Source of the DNA: Hwangdonia lutea
GTDB lineage: Bacteria; Bacteroidota; Bacteroidia; Flavobacteriales; Flavobacteriaceae
Direction: 5' to 3'
Length of the DNA stretch: 64,000 nt
Assembly (NCBI RefSeq): GCF_032814565.1
Contig: NZ_CP136521.1
Location: forward strand, 1-64,000
Shown here: positions 8,481-17,361 of the stretch, piece by piece
Layout: every line of letters begins with the position of its first letter
Numbering within the stretch: the first letter of the stretch is position 1
The notes under the pieces: generated by a model
The model's database searches: none
What the model saw: the letters and a program-made list of their open reading frames with translations, nothing else
Told to the model about the DNA's origin: nothing
Program-made: the position numbers and the translations under genes

Positions 8481-9884
8481 ATGAAAAAGATTTTAACACT
8501 TGTACTCGTTTCAGCATTAGGTGGCATGCTAACGCTTGGTGCCTATAAATTATTTTTAGAACCCGATCAAAATGTTGTGGTGGCCTCAAACCAAACCACA
8601 CCAACTTTTTTACCAACTAGTAATGTAAGTACTTTGTACAATGTAGAGGATAAAGCTAATTTTGTTCTCGCTGCCGAAAACACCGTGAATGCCGTTGTAC
8701 ACGTAAAAAATGTATCAATTAGCAAAGGACAAATGACCCTGCAGGATTTGTTTTTAGGACGAAATCCGCAGTACAAACAATTGGGCACCGGTTCTGGAGT
8801 AATTATTAATGCCGATGGCTATATTATTACCAATAACCATGTGATTAAAAATGCACATGAATTATCGGTTACTTTAAACAATAATAAAACGTTTGAAGCT
8901 GAATTAATTGGTGCCGACCCAAAAACAGATATCGCGCTTTTAAAAATTAATGCCGATGAGGATTTACCCTTTGTAACTTTTGCCGATTCCGACCAAGCAA
9001 AAATTGGCGAATGGGTATTGGCCGTTGGCAACCCATTTAACTTAACATCAACGGTCACGGCAGGTATTATTAGTGCAAAATCCAGAGATTTGTCAGGAAA
9101 CAGCTCACAATCTTTTATTCAAACTGATGCGGCTGTAAATCCAGGAAATTCTGGTGGCGCTTTGGTAAACACTAACGGAGAGCTCGTTGGTATAAACACC
9201 GCCATTTCTTCACAAACCGGCTCTTTTATCGGATACTCTTTTGCAGTGCCAAGCAATATTGCACGAAAAGTGGTTGAGGATATTATGGAATACGGCAATG
9301 TGCAAAACGGCATCCTAGGTATAAAAGGAGGGCCATTAAACAGCCGATTCTCAGAAGAATTGGGTGTAGATGACACCGAAGGTATTTATATTGATTCTGT
9401 TGTTGAAGATTCTGGAGCCGACTTAGCGGGGCTTAAGAAAGGCGATATTATTAAAGAAATTGATCGTATTAAAATTTCAAAATTCTCAGATTTAACAGGT
9501 CATTTAAGTGCTAAACGTCCAAATGATGTTGTAAGCCTTGTAATTTCAAGAAACGGGAATTTAGAAACCATTCCGGTGACTTTATTAAAGAATCAAACCT
9601 ATACCCTACCACTTGTGGGCGAAGTAAAAAATGCAAAGCCCAAGGATTTAAAAAAGTATAAAGTTTCCAATGGTGTAAAAATAATTTCATTGAACAATAA
9701 ATATGCTGAATACTGGAAAAACAACGGTGTTGAAACTGGAAATATTATTACGGCTATTAACGATGTTAAGGTAAACTCGGTTGAAGATGTGCAAAACATA
9801 TTAAAAAATCAGCCTCAATCGGAATACTTAAGAATCGAACTTATAAACTCGAAAGGCGAAAAAGAACGTTATAATTTTAGGTAA
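8481..9884 (+). CDS. HtrA/DegP-family periplasmic serine protease
   Basis: Envelope quality-control protease/chaperone of the HtrA family. An N-terminal hydrophobic segment (residues 3-24) directs export or anchoring. The trypsin-like domain has its triad at His120 (TNNH), Asp150 (KTDIALL) and Ser224 (NPGNSGG). Two PDZ domains follow, about residues 275-365 and 380-467. At 467 residues it matches bacterial DegP/DegQ proteins. It is a single gene closed by a strong hairpin terminator. Confidence 0.96.
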   Translation: MKKILTLVLVSALGGMLTLGAYKLFLEPDQNVVVASNQTTPTFLPTSNVSTLYNVEDKANFVLAAENTVNAVVHVKNVSISKGQMTLQDLFLGRNPQYKQLGTGSGVIINADGYIITNNHVIKNAHELSVTLNNNKTFEAELIGADPKTDIALLKINADEDLPFVTFADSDQAKIGEWVLAVGNPFNLTSTVTAGIISAKSRDLSGNSSQSFIQTDAAVNPGNSGGALVNTNGELVGINTAISSQTGSFIGYSFAVPSNIARKVVEDIMEYGNVQNGILGIKGGPLNSRFSEELGVDDTEGIYIDSVVEDSGADLAGLKKGDIIKEIDRIKISKFSDLTGHLSAKRPNDVVSLVISRNGNLETIPVTLLKNQTYTLPLVGEVKNAKPKDLKKYKVSNGVKIISLNNKYAEYWKNNGVETGNIITAINDVKVNSVEDVQNILKNQPQSEYLRIELINSKGEKERYNFR

Positions 9885-9905
9885 AAAATCAAAATTACAA
9901 CTTAC

Positions 9906-9949
9906 AATAACCTCTTAAAAGCACTAAAATTTTAAGAGGTTATTTTTTT
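9906..9949 (+). terminator. Rho-independent terminator after htrA
   Basis: A perfect 15-bp stem (AATAACCTCTTAAAA with its complement) encloses a 9-base loop and is followed by a run of six or more T. It lies 22 bp past the HtrA stop codon. Confidence 0.92.
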
Positions 9950-9983
9950 GTGTTAATACGCTACGAAAACGTTTGAAATATAG

Positions 9984-10036
9984 TATTTTTGCAAAAATTT
10001 TATCCCGATAGCTCCCGATAAAAATCGGGACGGGAC
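9984..10036 (+). promoter_or_regulatory. Probable -7 element and leader hairpin of the GAPDH gene
   Basis: TATTTTTG at 9984-9991 matches the Bacteroidetes -7 consensus TAnnTTTG; no convincing -33 box at standard spacing is seen. Downstream, the leader contains CCCGAT-AAAA-ATCGGG (within 10012-10029), preceded by a further CCCGATA, so alternative hairpins can form just before the start codon at 10056. Related CCCGATA/TATCGGG palindromes occur at 23950-23969. Confidence 0.5.
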
Positions 10037-10055
10037 TAACTAAACATTTTAAGCA

Positions 10056-11504
10056 ATGGGTTTTAATAAAACTTATGAAAAAGAGTTGTCTTTTCAAGCC
10101 GATAGAAGAAGAGCAACCGTAGAGTTCATCAAAATTGTAAGTGACCTTTGGTACGACAAATCTATCGAATTGGTAATCTTTAGAAATCAATTGATTGACA
10201 GAAACGTGAGCCAGATTTTAAATCTACACGAATATGCTGGCAAATTTGTACAAAAGCCTATTTCAATTTTTGATTCGGTTGAAATCGCTCAAGCCATTAA
10301 AATGCTAGATATTCCACCTGCAAAATTGGATATCGGCAAACTAACTTACGAGTTTCATTTGGACGAAAACAAACACGGCAATGCCACGGCATTTGTTGCC
10401 AGTAAGCTAAATGATGCTAGCAAAAACGGCGACATTACACCAAAAGATGTGGTGCTTTATGGGTTTGGTCGCATTGGTCGTTTAGTCGCTCGCGAGCTAA
10501 TGACGCGAACCGGAAAAGGCAGTCAATTGCGTTTAAGAGCCATTGTGACACGTGGCGATATTAATGAAACCATTTTGGAAAAAAGAGCTTCTTTACTGCG
10601 TAACGATTCTGTTCATGGCGATTTTCCCGGAACTGTTTCCATCGATGTAAAAAACAAAGCGTTGATAATTAACGGAACCACGGTTAATATCATTTCTGCA
10701 AATGCACCGGAAGATATTGATTACACAAAATACAACATCAATAACGCATTGATTATCGATAATACTGGCGCCTTTAGAGACAAAGATGCTTTAGGCAGAC
10801 ATTTAAAATCAAAAGGTGCAGACAAGGTGTTACTTACCGCACCGGGCAAAGGCGTACCTAATATTGTTTACGGTGTAAATCATTTAGAAAACGACCCGGA
10901 TAAAGTCGATATTTTTTCAGCAGCGTCGTGCACAACCAATGCCATTACGCCTATTTTAAAAGCTATGGAAGATTCTTTTGGCGTTACAAGCGGCCATTTA
11001 GAAACGATTCATGCTTATACAAACGATCAGAATTTGGTTGATAATTTTCATAAAAAATACCGTCGTGGTCGTGCCGCGGGATTAAACATGGTAATTACCG
11101 AAACTGGCGCCGGTAGTGCTGTTGCCAAAGCTTTACCGAGTTTGGAAGGTAAATTAACGTCAAATGCCATTCGTGTGCCTGTACCAAACGGCTCATTGGC
11201 TATTTTAAATTTAGAAATAGAACATGCAACCACTATAAACGGTATCAATACTATTTTGAAAAAGTATGCCTTGGAAGGCGATTTGGTGGAGCAAATTAAG
11301 TACGAACTAAGTGATGAACTGGTGTCCAGCGATATTGTTGGTAGTTCAGCGCCATCCATCTACGACAGTAAAGCTACTATTGTACGTGCCGATGGCAAAA
11401 ATGTTTTGCTCTATATTTGGTACGACAACGAATACGGTTACAGCCATCAAGTTATAAGGTTAGCAAAATATATTGCTAAAGTTAGACGTTATACCTATTA
11501 TTAA
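10056..11504 (+). CDS. Glyceraldehyde-3-phosphate dehydrogenase, N-terminally extended form
   Basis: Oxidative phosphorylation of glyceraldehyde-3-phosphate, or its reverse in gluconeogenesis. About 125 N-terminal residues without the dehydrogenase fold precede the Rossmann motif YGFGRIGRL. The active-site SCTTN follows with catalytic Cys292, and the C-terminal WYDNEYGYSHQV signature is intact. At 482 residues it is the long GAPDH type known in Bacteroidetes and some other bacteria, as opposed to the usual 335-residue enzyme. The extension is helical in character and of unknown role. It is a single gene ending at a hairpin terminator. Confidence 0.96.
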   Translation: MGFNKTYEKELSFQADRRRATVEFIKIVSDLWYDKSIELVIFRNQLIDRNVSQILNLHEYAGKFVQKPISIFDSVEIAQAIKMLDIPPAKLDIGKLTYEFHLDENKHGNATAFVASKLNDASKNGDITPKDVVLYGFGRIGRLVARELMTRTGKGSQLRLRAIVTRGDINETILEKRASLLRNDSVHGDFPGTVSIDVKNKALIINGTTVNIISANAPEDIDYTKYNINNALIIDNTGAFRDKDALGRHLKSKGADKVLLTAPGKGVPNIVYGVNHLENDPDKVDIFSAASCTTNAITPILKAMEDSFGVTSGHLETIHAYTNDQNLVDNFHKKYRRGRAAGLNMVITETGAGSAVAKALPSLEGKLTSNAIRVPVPNGSLAILNLEIEHATTINGINTILKKYALEGDLVEQIKYELSDELVSSDIVGSSAPSIYDSKATIVRADGKNVLLYIWYDNEYGYSHQVIRLAKYIAKVRRYTYY

Positions 11505-11620
11505 TAACATCGCATTTTGTTTATACGATTTGTGTGATTGAATTAATCGTCTTAAAAAAGGATAGTTAAAATTTAATTTTAAAATAAAATCTAAAATTGA
11601 TTTTTAATCGTATATAAATC

Positions 11621-11645
11621 AGCCTCACTACGTGAGGCTTTTTCT
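11621..11645 (+). terminator. Rho-independent terminator after GAPDH gene
   Basis: Stem AGCCTCAC/GTGAGGCT with a three-base loop, then a T-rich tail, 116 bp past the GAPDH stop. Confidence 0.88.
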
Positions 11646-11721
11646 TAAATATATCGGCATTAATAAACAATATTTTATAACTTCGTAAAAACCAAATACA
11701 ACCATTTTAAACCAATCAAAA

Positions 11722-12342
11722 ATGAATCTTATCAAGCATGTTTCCCTTGTTGTTCTTTTTTTTATAAGTACACTTACCAGTTTTGCGCAAGCCAAATCAG
11801 ATGACGCACCAAATTTAAGCAATGGTACGATTGACCAACAGTTTGATTATGTACTTAGAAAATCGGGTAATTTTAAAGGCACAAACGGTCAAGCTTACGA
11901 AGCAGTAAAGCGCAGTATGTTTCTAACCTTAAGAGCACATACCATTGATTCTTTAAATACTTTAAAGTCGAAATTAGAAAGTTCGAAAAACACGGTTGAA
12001 ACGCAACAAAAAGAGATTGACGATTTAAAGTCGTCTTTAAACAGCACACAATCTACACTTGAAGCTACAAATTTGGAAAAAGACAGCATGTCGTTATTGG
12101 GCATGCAAATGAGCAAAACCAATTACAATGTGCTTATGTGGACCATTATTGCTGGTCTTTTGGCTTTATTTATTCTATTTGTTTACAAGTTTAACAACAG
12201 TAATGCCGTAACGCGTGACGCCAAAAAAGCATTGGCAGAAATTGAAGAAGAATTTGACGACCACCGAAGAACCGCTTTAGAGCGAGAGCAAAAAGTGAGA
12301 CGTCAATTACAAGACGAAATCAATAAGCAAAAAGGTATATAA
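11722..12342 (+). CDS. Exported coiled-coil protein with a single membrane anchor
   Basis: Function unknown. A signal peptide ends near TSFAQ (residue 22). A periplasmic part contains a heptad-rich stretch (residues about 72-130). One transmembrane helix follows at about 139-157 (MWTIIAGLLALFILFVY), then a charged cytoplasmic tail rich in Glu, Arg and Lys. This layout (206 residues) is widely conserved in Flavobacteriaceae. Homologues are sometimes labelled as a tRNA methyltransferase, which nothing in the sequence supports. It is likely transcribed alone, given a perfect inverted repeat after the stop. Confidence 0.75.
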   Translation: MNLIKHVSLVVLFFISTLTSFAQAKSDDAPNLSNGTIDQQFDYVLRKSGNFKGTNGQAYEAVKRSMFLTLRAHTIDSLNTLKSKLESSKNTVETQQKEIDDLKSSLNSTQSTLEATNLEKDSMSLLGMQMSKTNYNVLMWTIIAGLLALFILFVYKFNNSNAVTRDAKKALAEIEEEFDDHRRTALEREQKVRRQLQDEINKQKGI

Positions 12343-12360
12343 TTAATCCATTTTTAACTT

Positions 12361-12415
12361 AAAATCTGTAATTTAGTTGCTGTCCCTCTCGACGTTACTT
12401 ATTACAGATTTTTTA
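12361..12415 (+). terminator. Terminator-like inverted repeat after the coiled-coil protein
   Basis: A perfect 12-bp arm pair, AAAATCTGTAAT at 12361-12372 and its complement at 12401-12412, with a 28-base loop and a T run, immediately before the next start codon. Confidence 0.65.
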
Positions 12416-12418
12416 TAT

Positions 12419-12856
12419 ATGATAATTACCCAAGCCACTTTAAAACACTTAGATAATTTAGTGCCGTTGTTTGATGGCTATCGTGTTTTTTACAGACAAG
12501 CATCCAATACAAAAGCCGTAAAAGCATTCTTAAAAGAACGGCTCACCCAACAGGATTCTGTAATTTACATCGCTTATATAAACGAGGTTGCCGTTGGTTT
12601 TACACAATTATATGTTTTGCTTTCTTCGGTATCCATGTCGCCCATGTATGTTTTAAACGATTTATATATCGATGCGAATTACCGCAATAAAAATATTGGC
12701 ACGGCTTTAATAAATAAAGCCAAGGCGCTTTGTAAAGAAAAACACTATAAAGGCATTATCATACAAACCGAAACCACCAATCCCGCACAGCATTTATACC
12801 AACGCGAAGGTTTTGTAAAAGATACCGATTTGATGTTTTTTTGGACAAATGATTAA
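12419..12856 (+). CDS. GNAT N-acetyltransferase
   Basis: Small acetyl-CoA-dependent N-acetyltransferase. The acetyl-CoA-binding segment is DANYRNKNIGTALINKAK, and the fold closes with YQREGFVKDTDLMFF. I start at the ATG at 12419 (MIITQATLKHL), giving 145 residues and beginning at the first GNAT strand; an in-frame start 42 bp upstream would lie inside the preceding terminator hairpin. Substrate not inferable. Confidence 0.88.
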   Translation: MIITQATLKHLDNLVPLFDGYRVFYRQASNTKAVKAFLKERLTQQDSVIYIAYINEVAVGFTQLYVLLSSVSMSPMYVLNDLYIDANYRNKNIGTALINKAKALCKEKHYKGIIIQTETTNPAQHLYQREGFVKDTDLMFFWTND

Positions 12857-13204
12857 AAAATCTGGCAACTATTTTAGATTTTTTAGTTGATTTTGAAAAA
12901 ATAAAATTGGATATCATTTAAACATTTAATTCAAAAATACCCTTGCCGAATTAGGTTCGATTTTGAAATAAATTCGATTAAAAAAAAATGCTTTCAATTT
13001 AAAACACTACCAATCAAAACAATACACTAACAACATTCTTCTACTTTTTTAACGGTATTGTTTAATAAAAATAAATATGTAAAACCGAATTATAATTAAT
13101 AGCCATTGAATAATTGTGAGGTAAATTTAATTACCATCAATAATAATTAATTTGGCATGCTTTTTGGAAAATTCATACAAATTTAATTAAAAACTAAAAT
13201 AATT
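12857..13204. other. AT-rich intergenic region upstream of the beta-barrel gene
   Basis: About 350 bp without a convincing gene. It is strongly AT-rich. The only structured signal noted is a sigma-54-like promoter near its right end, listed separately. Confidence 0.6.
13153..13169 (+). promoter_or_regulatory. Candidate sigma-54-type (-24/-12) promoter
   Basis: TTGGCATGCTTTTTGGA carries GG at 13154-13155 and GG at 13166-13167, exactly ten bases apart, resembling the consensus TGGCACG-N4-TTGCA but with GG where the -12 GC is expected. It lies about 35 bp before the beta-barrel start codon. Confidence 0.35.
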
Positions 13205-13762
13205 ATGAAGAAACTTCTATTAGTATCAGCTATTGCTATTTTCGGATTATCAAACTCAAGTAAAGCCCAAAATGTAGATTTTGGATTAAAAACAGGACTT
13301 AACATTTCTAACTTCACCGGTGGTGATGCTGATAGAAATAATTTGTTCGGTTATCAAATTGGTGGATTTGCCGAATTTGAGTTAAATGATAATTTTTCAC
13401 TTCAACCAGAATTATTATATTCCAGACAGGGTTCTGAAGCTAATAATTCAGTAAAAATTAAAGTGGATTACTTAGCCATTCCTTTGATAGCAAAATATTA
13501 TCTTTCTGAGAAACTAAGTGTAGAAGCGGGACCGCAATTCTCATTTTTAGTTAACGACAAAGCTGAATTTATTGATACTTCCATCCCAGATGCTGAAACC
13601 GATGCCTCAAGTTTTGATTTCGGACTGAATATAGGCTTAGGATTTGATATCAGTTCCAGCCTATTCACGCAAGCCCGATATAATTATGGTATTACTACGG
13701 TTGTAGAAAACCCAGACATTAAAAATAGTGTATTTCAAATTTCATTAGGATATAAGTTTTAA
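13205..13762 (+). CDS. Outer-membrane beta-barrel protein (PorT-like / OMP_b-brl_2 family)
   Basis: Small outer-membrane barrel. A signal peptide ends at SSKAQ (residue 21). The rest alternates short amphipathic strands, beginning FGLKTGLNISNFTGG and closing with FQISLGYKF, whose C-terminal aromatic residue is typical of barrel proteins. At 185 residues it fits an eight-stranded barrel of the family often annotated porin family or PorT-like. It is not the gliding protein PorT itself by context. Function unknown. Confidence 0.85.
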   Translation: MKKLLLVSAIAIFGLSNSSKAQNVDFGLKTGLNISNFTGGDADRNNLFGYQIGGFAEFELNDNFSLQPELLYSRQGSEANNSVKIKVDYLAIPLIAKYYLSEKLSVEAGPQFSFLVNDKAEFIDTSIPDAETDASSFDFGLNIGLGFDISSSLFTQARYNYGITTVVENPDIKNSVFQISLGYKF

Positions 13763-13837
13763 GTTATACCTAATCTTAATGCAAATACTGATATAAAATA
13801 TCAGTAAATAAGAAAGTATTTTTAATTAACTGAAAAG

Positions 13838-13870
13838 GTCGTTTTAAAAGAAATTAAAACGACTTTTTTT
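13838..13870. terminator. Bidirectional terminator between beta-barrel gene and purC
   Basis: Perfect 10-bp stem GTCGTTTTAA/TTAAAACGAC with a six-base loop, flanked by A-rich bases on the left and T7 on the right. It can serve both convergent genes. Confidence 0.85.
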
Positions 13871-14825
13871 ATTTCAAATACGCCAAAACATTCCTCTCAA
13901 TGCGTTCTTGAATATTCGACACATCGGCTTTTACAAAGGTTTCGCCTGTAATGTTTTCATATAATTCGATATATCGTTCGCTAACGGTTTCAACATAATC
14001 ATCGCTCATTTCTGGTACGGTTTGCCCTTCCAATCCTTGAAAATCATTGGCTATTAACCATTGGCGCACAAACTCTTTTGAGAGTTGCTTTTGAGCCTCA
14101 CCCCTATCTTGTCGCTCTTGGTAACCATCGGCATAAAAATAACGCGAGGAATCTGGTGTATGTATTTCGTCAATTAAAACAATTTTACCGGCTTTTGTTT
14201 TGCCAAACTCGTATTTGGTATCGACTAAAATCAAGCCTCTCGACGCGGCAATTTCACTCCCTCTATTAAATAATTTGCGGGTGTAATCTTCTAAAATGAT
14301 ATAATCTGCTTCAGAAACGATTCCTTTAGCTAATATGTCTTCACGAGAGATATCTTCGTCATGGTCGCCCATTTCGGCTTTGGTAGCTGGCGTAATAATG
14401 GGCTCTGGAAATTTATCGTTTTCCTTCATGCCCTCAGGCATGGCAACACCACAAAGCATACGCTTCCCCGCTTTATACTCGCGAGCAGCGTGACCGGACA
14501 TATAACCACGAATAACCATCTCTACCTTAAAAGGGTCGCATAAATGACCGACGGCTACGTTTGGGTCTGGTGTGGCCGTTAACCAATTTGGCACAATATC
14601 CTGAGTTGCTGCCATCATTTTGGTAGCGATTTGATTTAATATTTGCCCTTTGTACGGAATGCCTTTTGGCATTACCACATCGAATGCCGAAAGTCTATCG
14701 GTTGCAATCATAACCAACTGCTCGTGGTTAATGTTGTATACTTCCCTTACTTTTCCTTTGTAAACACTTTTTTGGTTTGGGAAATTGAAATTGGTGTCGG
14801 TTATAGTGTTGTTTGTTTTTGCCAC
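13869..14825 (-). CDS. purC: Phosphoribosylaminoimidazolesuccinocarboxamide (SAICAR) synthase
   Basis: Purine biosynthesis enzyme joining CAIR and aspartate with ATP. Family signatures are seen: [11 protein letters not shown] near the N-terminus, [32 protein letters not shown], and [17 protein letters not shown]. At 318 residues it is the longer form found in Bacteroidetes. It is not linked here to other pur genes. Its upstream region is a mosaic of palindromic repeats. Confidence 0.97.
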   Translation of the reverse strand: MAKTNNTITDTNFNFPNQKSVYKGKVREVYNINHEQLVMIATDRLSAFDVVMPKGIPYKGQILNQIATKMMAATQDIVPNWLTATPDPNVAVGHLCDPFKVEMVIRGYMSGHAAREYKAGKRMLCGVAMPEGMKENDKFPEPIITPATKAEMGDHDEDISREDILAKGIVSEADYIILEDYTRKLFNRGSEIAASRGLILVDTKYEFGKTKAGKIVLIDEIHTPDSSRYFYADGYQERQDRGEAQKQLSKEFVRQWLIANDFQGLEGQTVPEMSDDYVETVSERYIELYENITGETFVKADVSNIQERIERNVLAYLK

Positions 14826-14873
14826 GAATTCACAAATGTTTTTATTCCTATTTTATTTATTTTTTGCTTGTGG

Positions 14874-14916
14874 ATTCCTGCCTTACTGAAACAAGTTCAG
14901 CACAGGTCGCAGGAAT
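14874..14916. repeat. Palindromic intergenic repeat (ATTCCTGC/GCAGGAAT hairpin)
   Basis: Outer arms ATTCCTGC (14874-14881) and GCAGGAAT (14909-14916) enclose inner arms CTGAA and TTCAG, giving a two-step hairpin. It is the first of three structured elements packed between purC and phoH. Confidence 0.65.
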
Positions 14917-15039
14917 GACAATTTAATTTATTTTTCTACTAAATTTGGCACATCGTTAAGCTTTCACTTGGATACTTTTAAAAAAACAAATTTATTTCAG
15001 TGGAGCTCAGATACATTTAGTCTTTATTGTTATTTATTT

Positions 15040-15128
15040 GTCATTACGAGGCGCTTATTTGCGACGTAGCAATCTCTTCCTTTTTAACAGATTGCCACAT
15101 CACCCAAAAAAGTGTGATTCGCAATGAC
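15040..15128. repeat. Long imperfect palindromic repeat
   Basis: Outer arms GTCATTACGA (15040-15049) and TCGCAATGAC (15119-15128) match at 9 of 10 positions. Inner arms GCAATCT (15069-15075) and AGATTGC (15090-15096) are perfect. The structure resembles dispersed extragenic palindromes of Bacteroidetes. No second copy was found in this window. Confidence 0.65.
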
Positions 15129-15143
15129 GTTCATCTTTATGTT

Positions 15144-15232
15144 TAGCCCCGATTGAGGCTTTGTTGAAGCTCTTTTTGTGTTGTTGCACCTATGCAACAC
15201 AAAAAAGCGACTGCCGAAAGCGGGAAATAGCT
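15144..15232 (+). repeat. Dispersed intergenic repeat, diverged copy C
   Basis: Contains GATTGAGGCTTTGTTGAAGC and AGCGACTGCCGAAAGC, which closely match the copy at 50417-50533 (complement strand). Between them lies a hairpin of TTGTGTTG and CAACACAA. It lacks the GGGGTAACGCCC end seen in the other two copies. Confidence 0.7.
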
Positions 15233-15281
15233 TCTAATTATTTATATTTCATTTAAAACCGTTATTGAGACTGCCATCTTA

Positions 15282-16235
15282 TTATTCGACATTCTCAAAG
15301 CTTTTATAAGCTGCAATTACTTTTTTAACGAGTTTATGACGAATCACATCTTTATCGTCTAAAAATATGATGCCCACGCCATCAACATTTTTTAAAATCA
15401 ATAGGGCTTCTTTTAAACCCGAAACGGTGCGTCGCGGTAAATCAATTTGCCCCGGATCGCCTGTTAATAAAAACTTTGCGTTTTTGCCCATACGTGTTAA
15501 AAACATTTTCATTTGGGCATGTGTTGTGTTTTGTCCTTCGTCTAAAATCACAAAAGCATTGTCCAGCGTACGGCCGCGCATAAAGGCCAATGGTGCAATT
15601 TGTATCGTGCCATTTTCAATATAATGCGCTAATTTTTCCGGTGCAATCATATCGCGCAAGGCATCGTAAAGGGGCTGCATATATGGGTCTAATTTTTCTT
15701 TTAAATCGCCCGGTAAAAACCCTAAATTCTCGCCGGCTTCAACGGCGGGTCGGGTTAAAATAATACGCTTAACCTCTTTATTTTTTAAAGCTTGAACCGC
15801 CAAGGCAACCCCCGTATAGGTTTTACCTGTTCCTGCCGGACCAATGGCAAAAACCATATCGTTTTTTCGCATGCTTTCCACCAATTTTCGTTGGTTGGCC
15901 GTTTGAGCTTTTATAAGCTTGCCGCCAACGCCGTGTACAATAACTTCGCCACTTTGTTTTGAGGTGGTATAATCGTCGCTACTTTGGCTGGTTAGCACAC
16001 GCTCAATAACGTTTTCGTCTAATTTATTATACTTTCCAAAATGCTTTAACAGCATGGTAATTCTTCGGTCAAACTCCTCTAATAATTCTTCATCGCCAAA
16101 AGCTTTAATTTTATTACCTCTGGCAACAAGCTTAAGTTTGGGGAAATATTTTTTTAAAAGTTCAATATTAGTGTTTTGTTCCCCAAAAAACTCTTTAGGA
16201 GAAATATCTTCAAGTTCGATTATAATTTCGTTCAA
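15282..16235 (-). CDS. PhoH-family ATPase
   Basis: Cytoplasmic P-loop ATPase of the PhoH/PhoL group, linked in other bacteria to RNA metabolism and ribosome function. The N-terminal 110 residues form the KH-like region typical of the family. The PhoH domain has Walker A GPAGTGKTY near residue 133 and Walker B FVILDEGQN near 232. The downstream FLTRMGKNAKFLLTGDPGQID motif is also family-typical. Length 317 is normal. No YbeY or other known partner gene is adjacent. Confidence 0.95.
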   Translation of the reverse strand: MNEIIIELEDISPKEFFGEQNTNIELLKKYFPKLKLVARGNKIKAFGDEELLEEFDRRITMLLKHFGKYNKLDENVIERVLTSQSSDDYTTSKQSGEVIVHGVGGKLIKAQTANQRKLVESMRKNDMVFAIGPAGTGKTYTGVALAVQALKNKEVKRIILTRPAVEAGENLGFLPGDLKEKLDPYMQPLYDALRDMIAPEKLAHYIENGTIQIAPLAFMRGRTLDNAFVILDEGQNTTHAQMKMFLTRMGKNAKFLLTGDPGQIDLPRRTVSGLKEALLILKNVDGVGIIFLDDKDVIRHKLVKKVIAAYKSFENVE

Positions 16236-16414
16236 AGGCTTGATTTTTGATTTAAAAATTTTCGTTCTGAATTACTGACCAAAGTGTGCTTTCAGATAAA
16301 ATGATTTATTAGTTTTATTCAGTATGTCTTATTTTAAAAAATAAGCTTTTATCAACCTATATTTTTCGAATTAATTATACAAACGAACACGAAATTTTGT
16401 GTAGGTTTGTATGT

Positions 16415-16448
16415 CATAAATTTGAAACTCAAAAATACATAAATTTGA
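16415..16448 (+). promoter_or_regulatory. Direct repeat in the leader of the SAM hydroxide adenosyltransferase gene
   Basis: CATAAATTTGA occurs at 16415-16425 and again at 16438-16448, 23 bp apart (about two helical turns). ACTCAAA/TTTGAGT also forms an inverted pair across the second copy. This could be a regulator site; no regulator is known. Confidence 0.35.
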
Positions 16449-16485
16449 GTGACTTAATGCTAAAAACATATCAACAATTTTGCCA

Positions 16486-17325
16486 ATGGCGATAATAACT
16501 TTAACAACCGATTTTGGAGAAAAAGATCACTTTTCTGGTGCAACCAAAGGCGCTATTTATAGCGAATTACCCGATGTTAAAATTGTTGATATCTCGCATT
16601 GTGTGTTGCCATTTAGTATTCCAGAGGCGGCTTATATAATCCAAAATGCCTACAACAGCTTTCCCAAAGGCACCATTCACATTATTGGAATCGATTCGGA
16701 ATTGAACCCTGAAAACAAGCACATTGCCTTAAAGTTGGACGACCATTATTTTGTTTGTGCCAACAATGGTATTATGAGTATGATTTGCTCTGAAATTGCC
16801 CCTGAAAAAATTGTTGAAATTAATATTCACGACAGAATTCAAACCAGTTTCCCTGTTTTAGATGTTTTTGTAAAGGTAGCCTGCCATATTGCTCGCGGCG
16901 GCACCCTTGATGTTATTGGAAAAACCATTGATAAAATTAAACCCATAAAAAATATTGTGCCCTATGTTAACGAAGAGAAAACCCAAATTATTGGCAGCGT
17001 TATTTATATTGACAACTATGGTAATGTGGTAACCAACATTAAACGCGATTTTTTTGAAACCATTCAAAAAGGTAGAAGTTTTGAGGTTTCGGCACGAAAT
17101 TATAAATTTAAAAAAATACACCAAAAGTACAGTGATGTTGTAAACTTTGAAACCCCAGAAGAAAAAAGACACGACGAAGGCCGCGGTTTGGTGGTTTTTA
17201 ATTCGGGTGGCTTTTTGGAAATTGCCGTTTACAAAAGTAATAGCACAACCGTTGGGAGCGCATCCTCTTTAATGGGATTGGGCATTATGGACGCTGTAAG
17301 TGTTAATTTTACTAAAGCGTATTAA
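16486..17325 (+). CDS. SAM hydroxide adenosyltransferase (DUF62 / SAM hydrolase family)
   Basis: Member of the fluorinase/chlorinase-related family; most bacterial members hydrolyse S-adenosylmethionine to adenosine and methionine. Motifs seen are TLTTDFGEKDHFSGA at the N-terminus, DISHCVLPFSIPEAAY, IGIDSELNPE, NNGIMSMI and VIYIDNYGNVVTNI. I begin at the ATG at 16486; a TTG two codons earlier is also in frame. The 279-residue length is normal. Physiological role is unclear even for characterised members. Confidence 0.9.
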   Translation: MAIITLTTDFGEKDHFSGATKGAIYSELPDVKIVDISHCVLPFSIPEAAYIIQNAYNSFPKGTIHIIGIDSELNPENKHIALKLDDHYFVCANNGIMSMICSEIAPEKIVEINIHDRIQTSFPVLDVFVKVACHIARGGTLDVIGKTIDKIKPIKNIVPYVNEEKTQIIGSVIYIDNYGNVVTNIKRDFFETIQKGRSFEVSARNYKFKKIHQKYSDVVNFETPEEKRHDEGRGLVVFNSGGFLEIAVYKSNSTTVGSASSLMGLGIMDAVSVNFTKAY

Positions 17326-17361
17326 TGTTTCGCTTTCGCGGAAATGCAAAAAGATAAGTTT

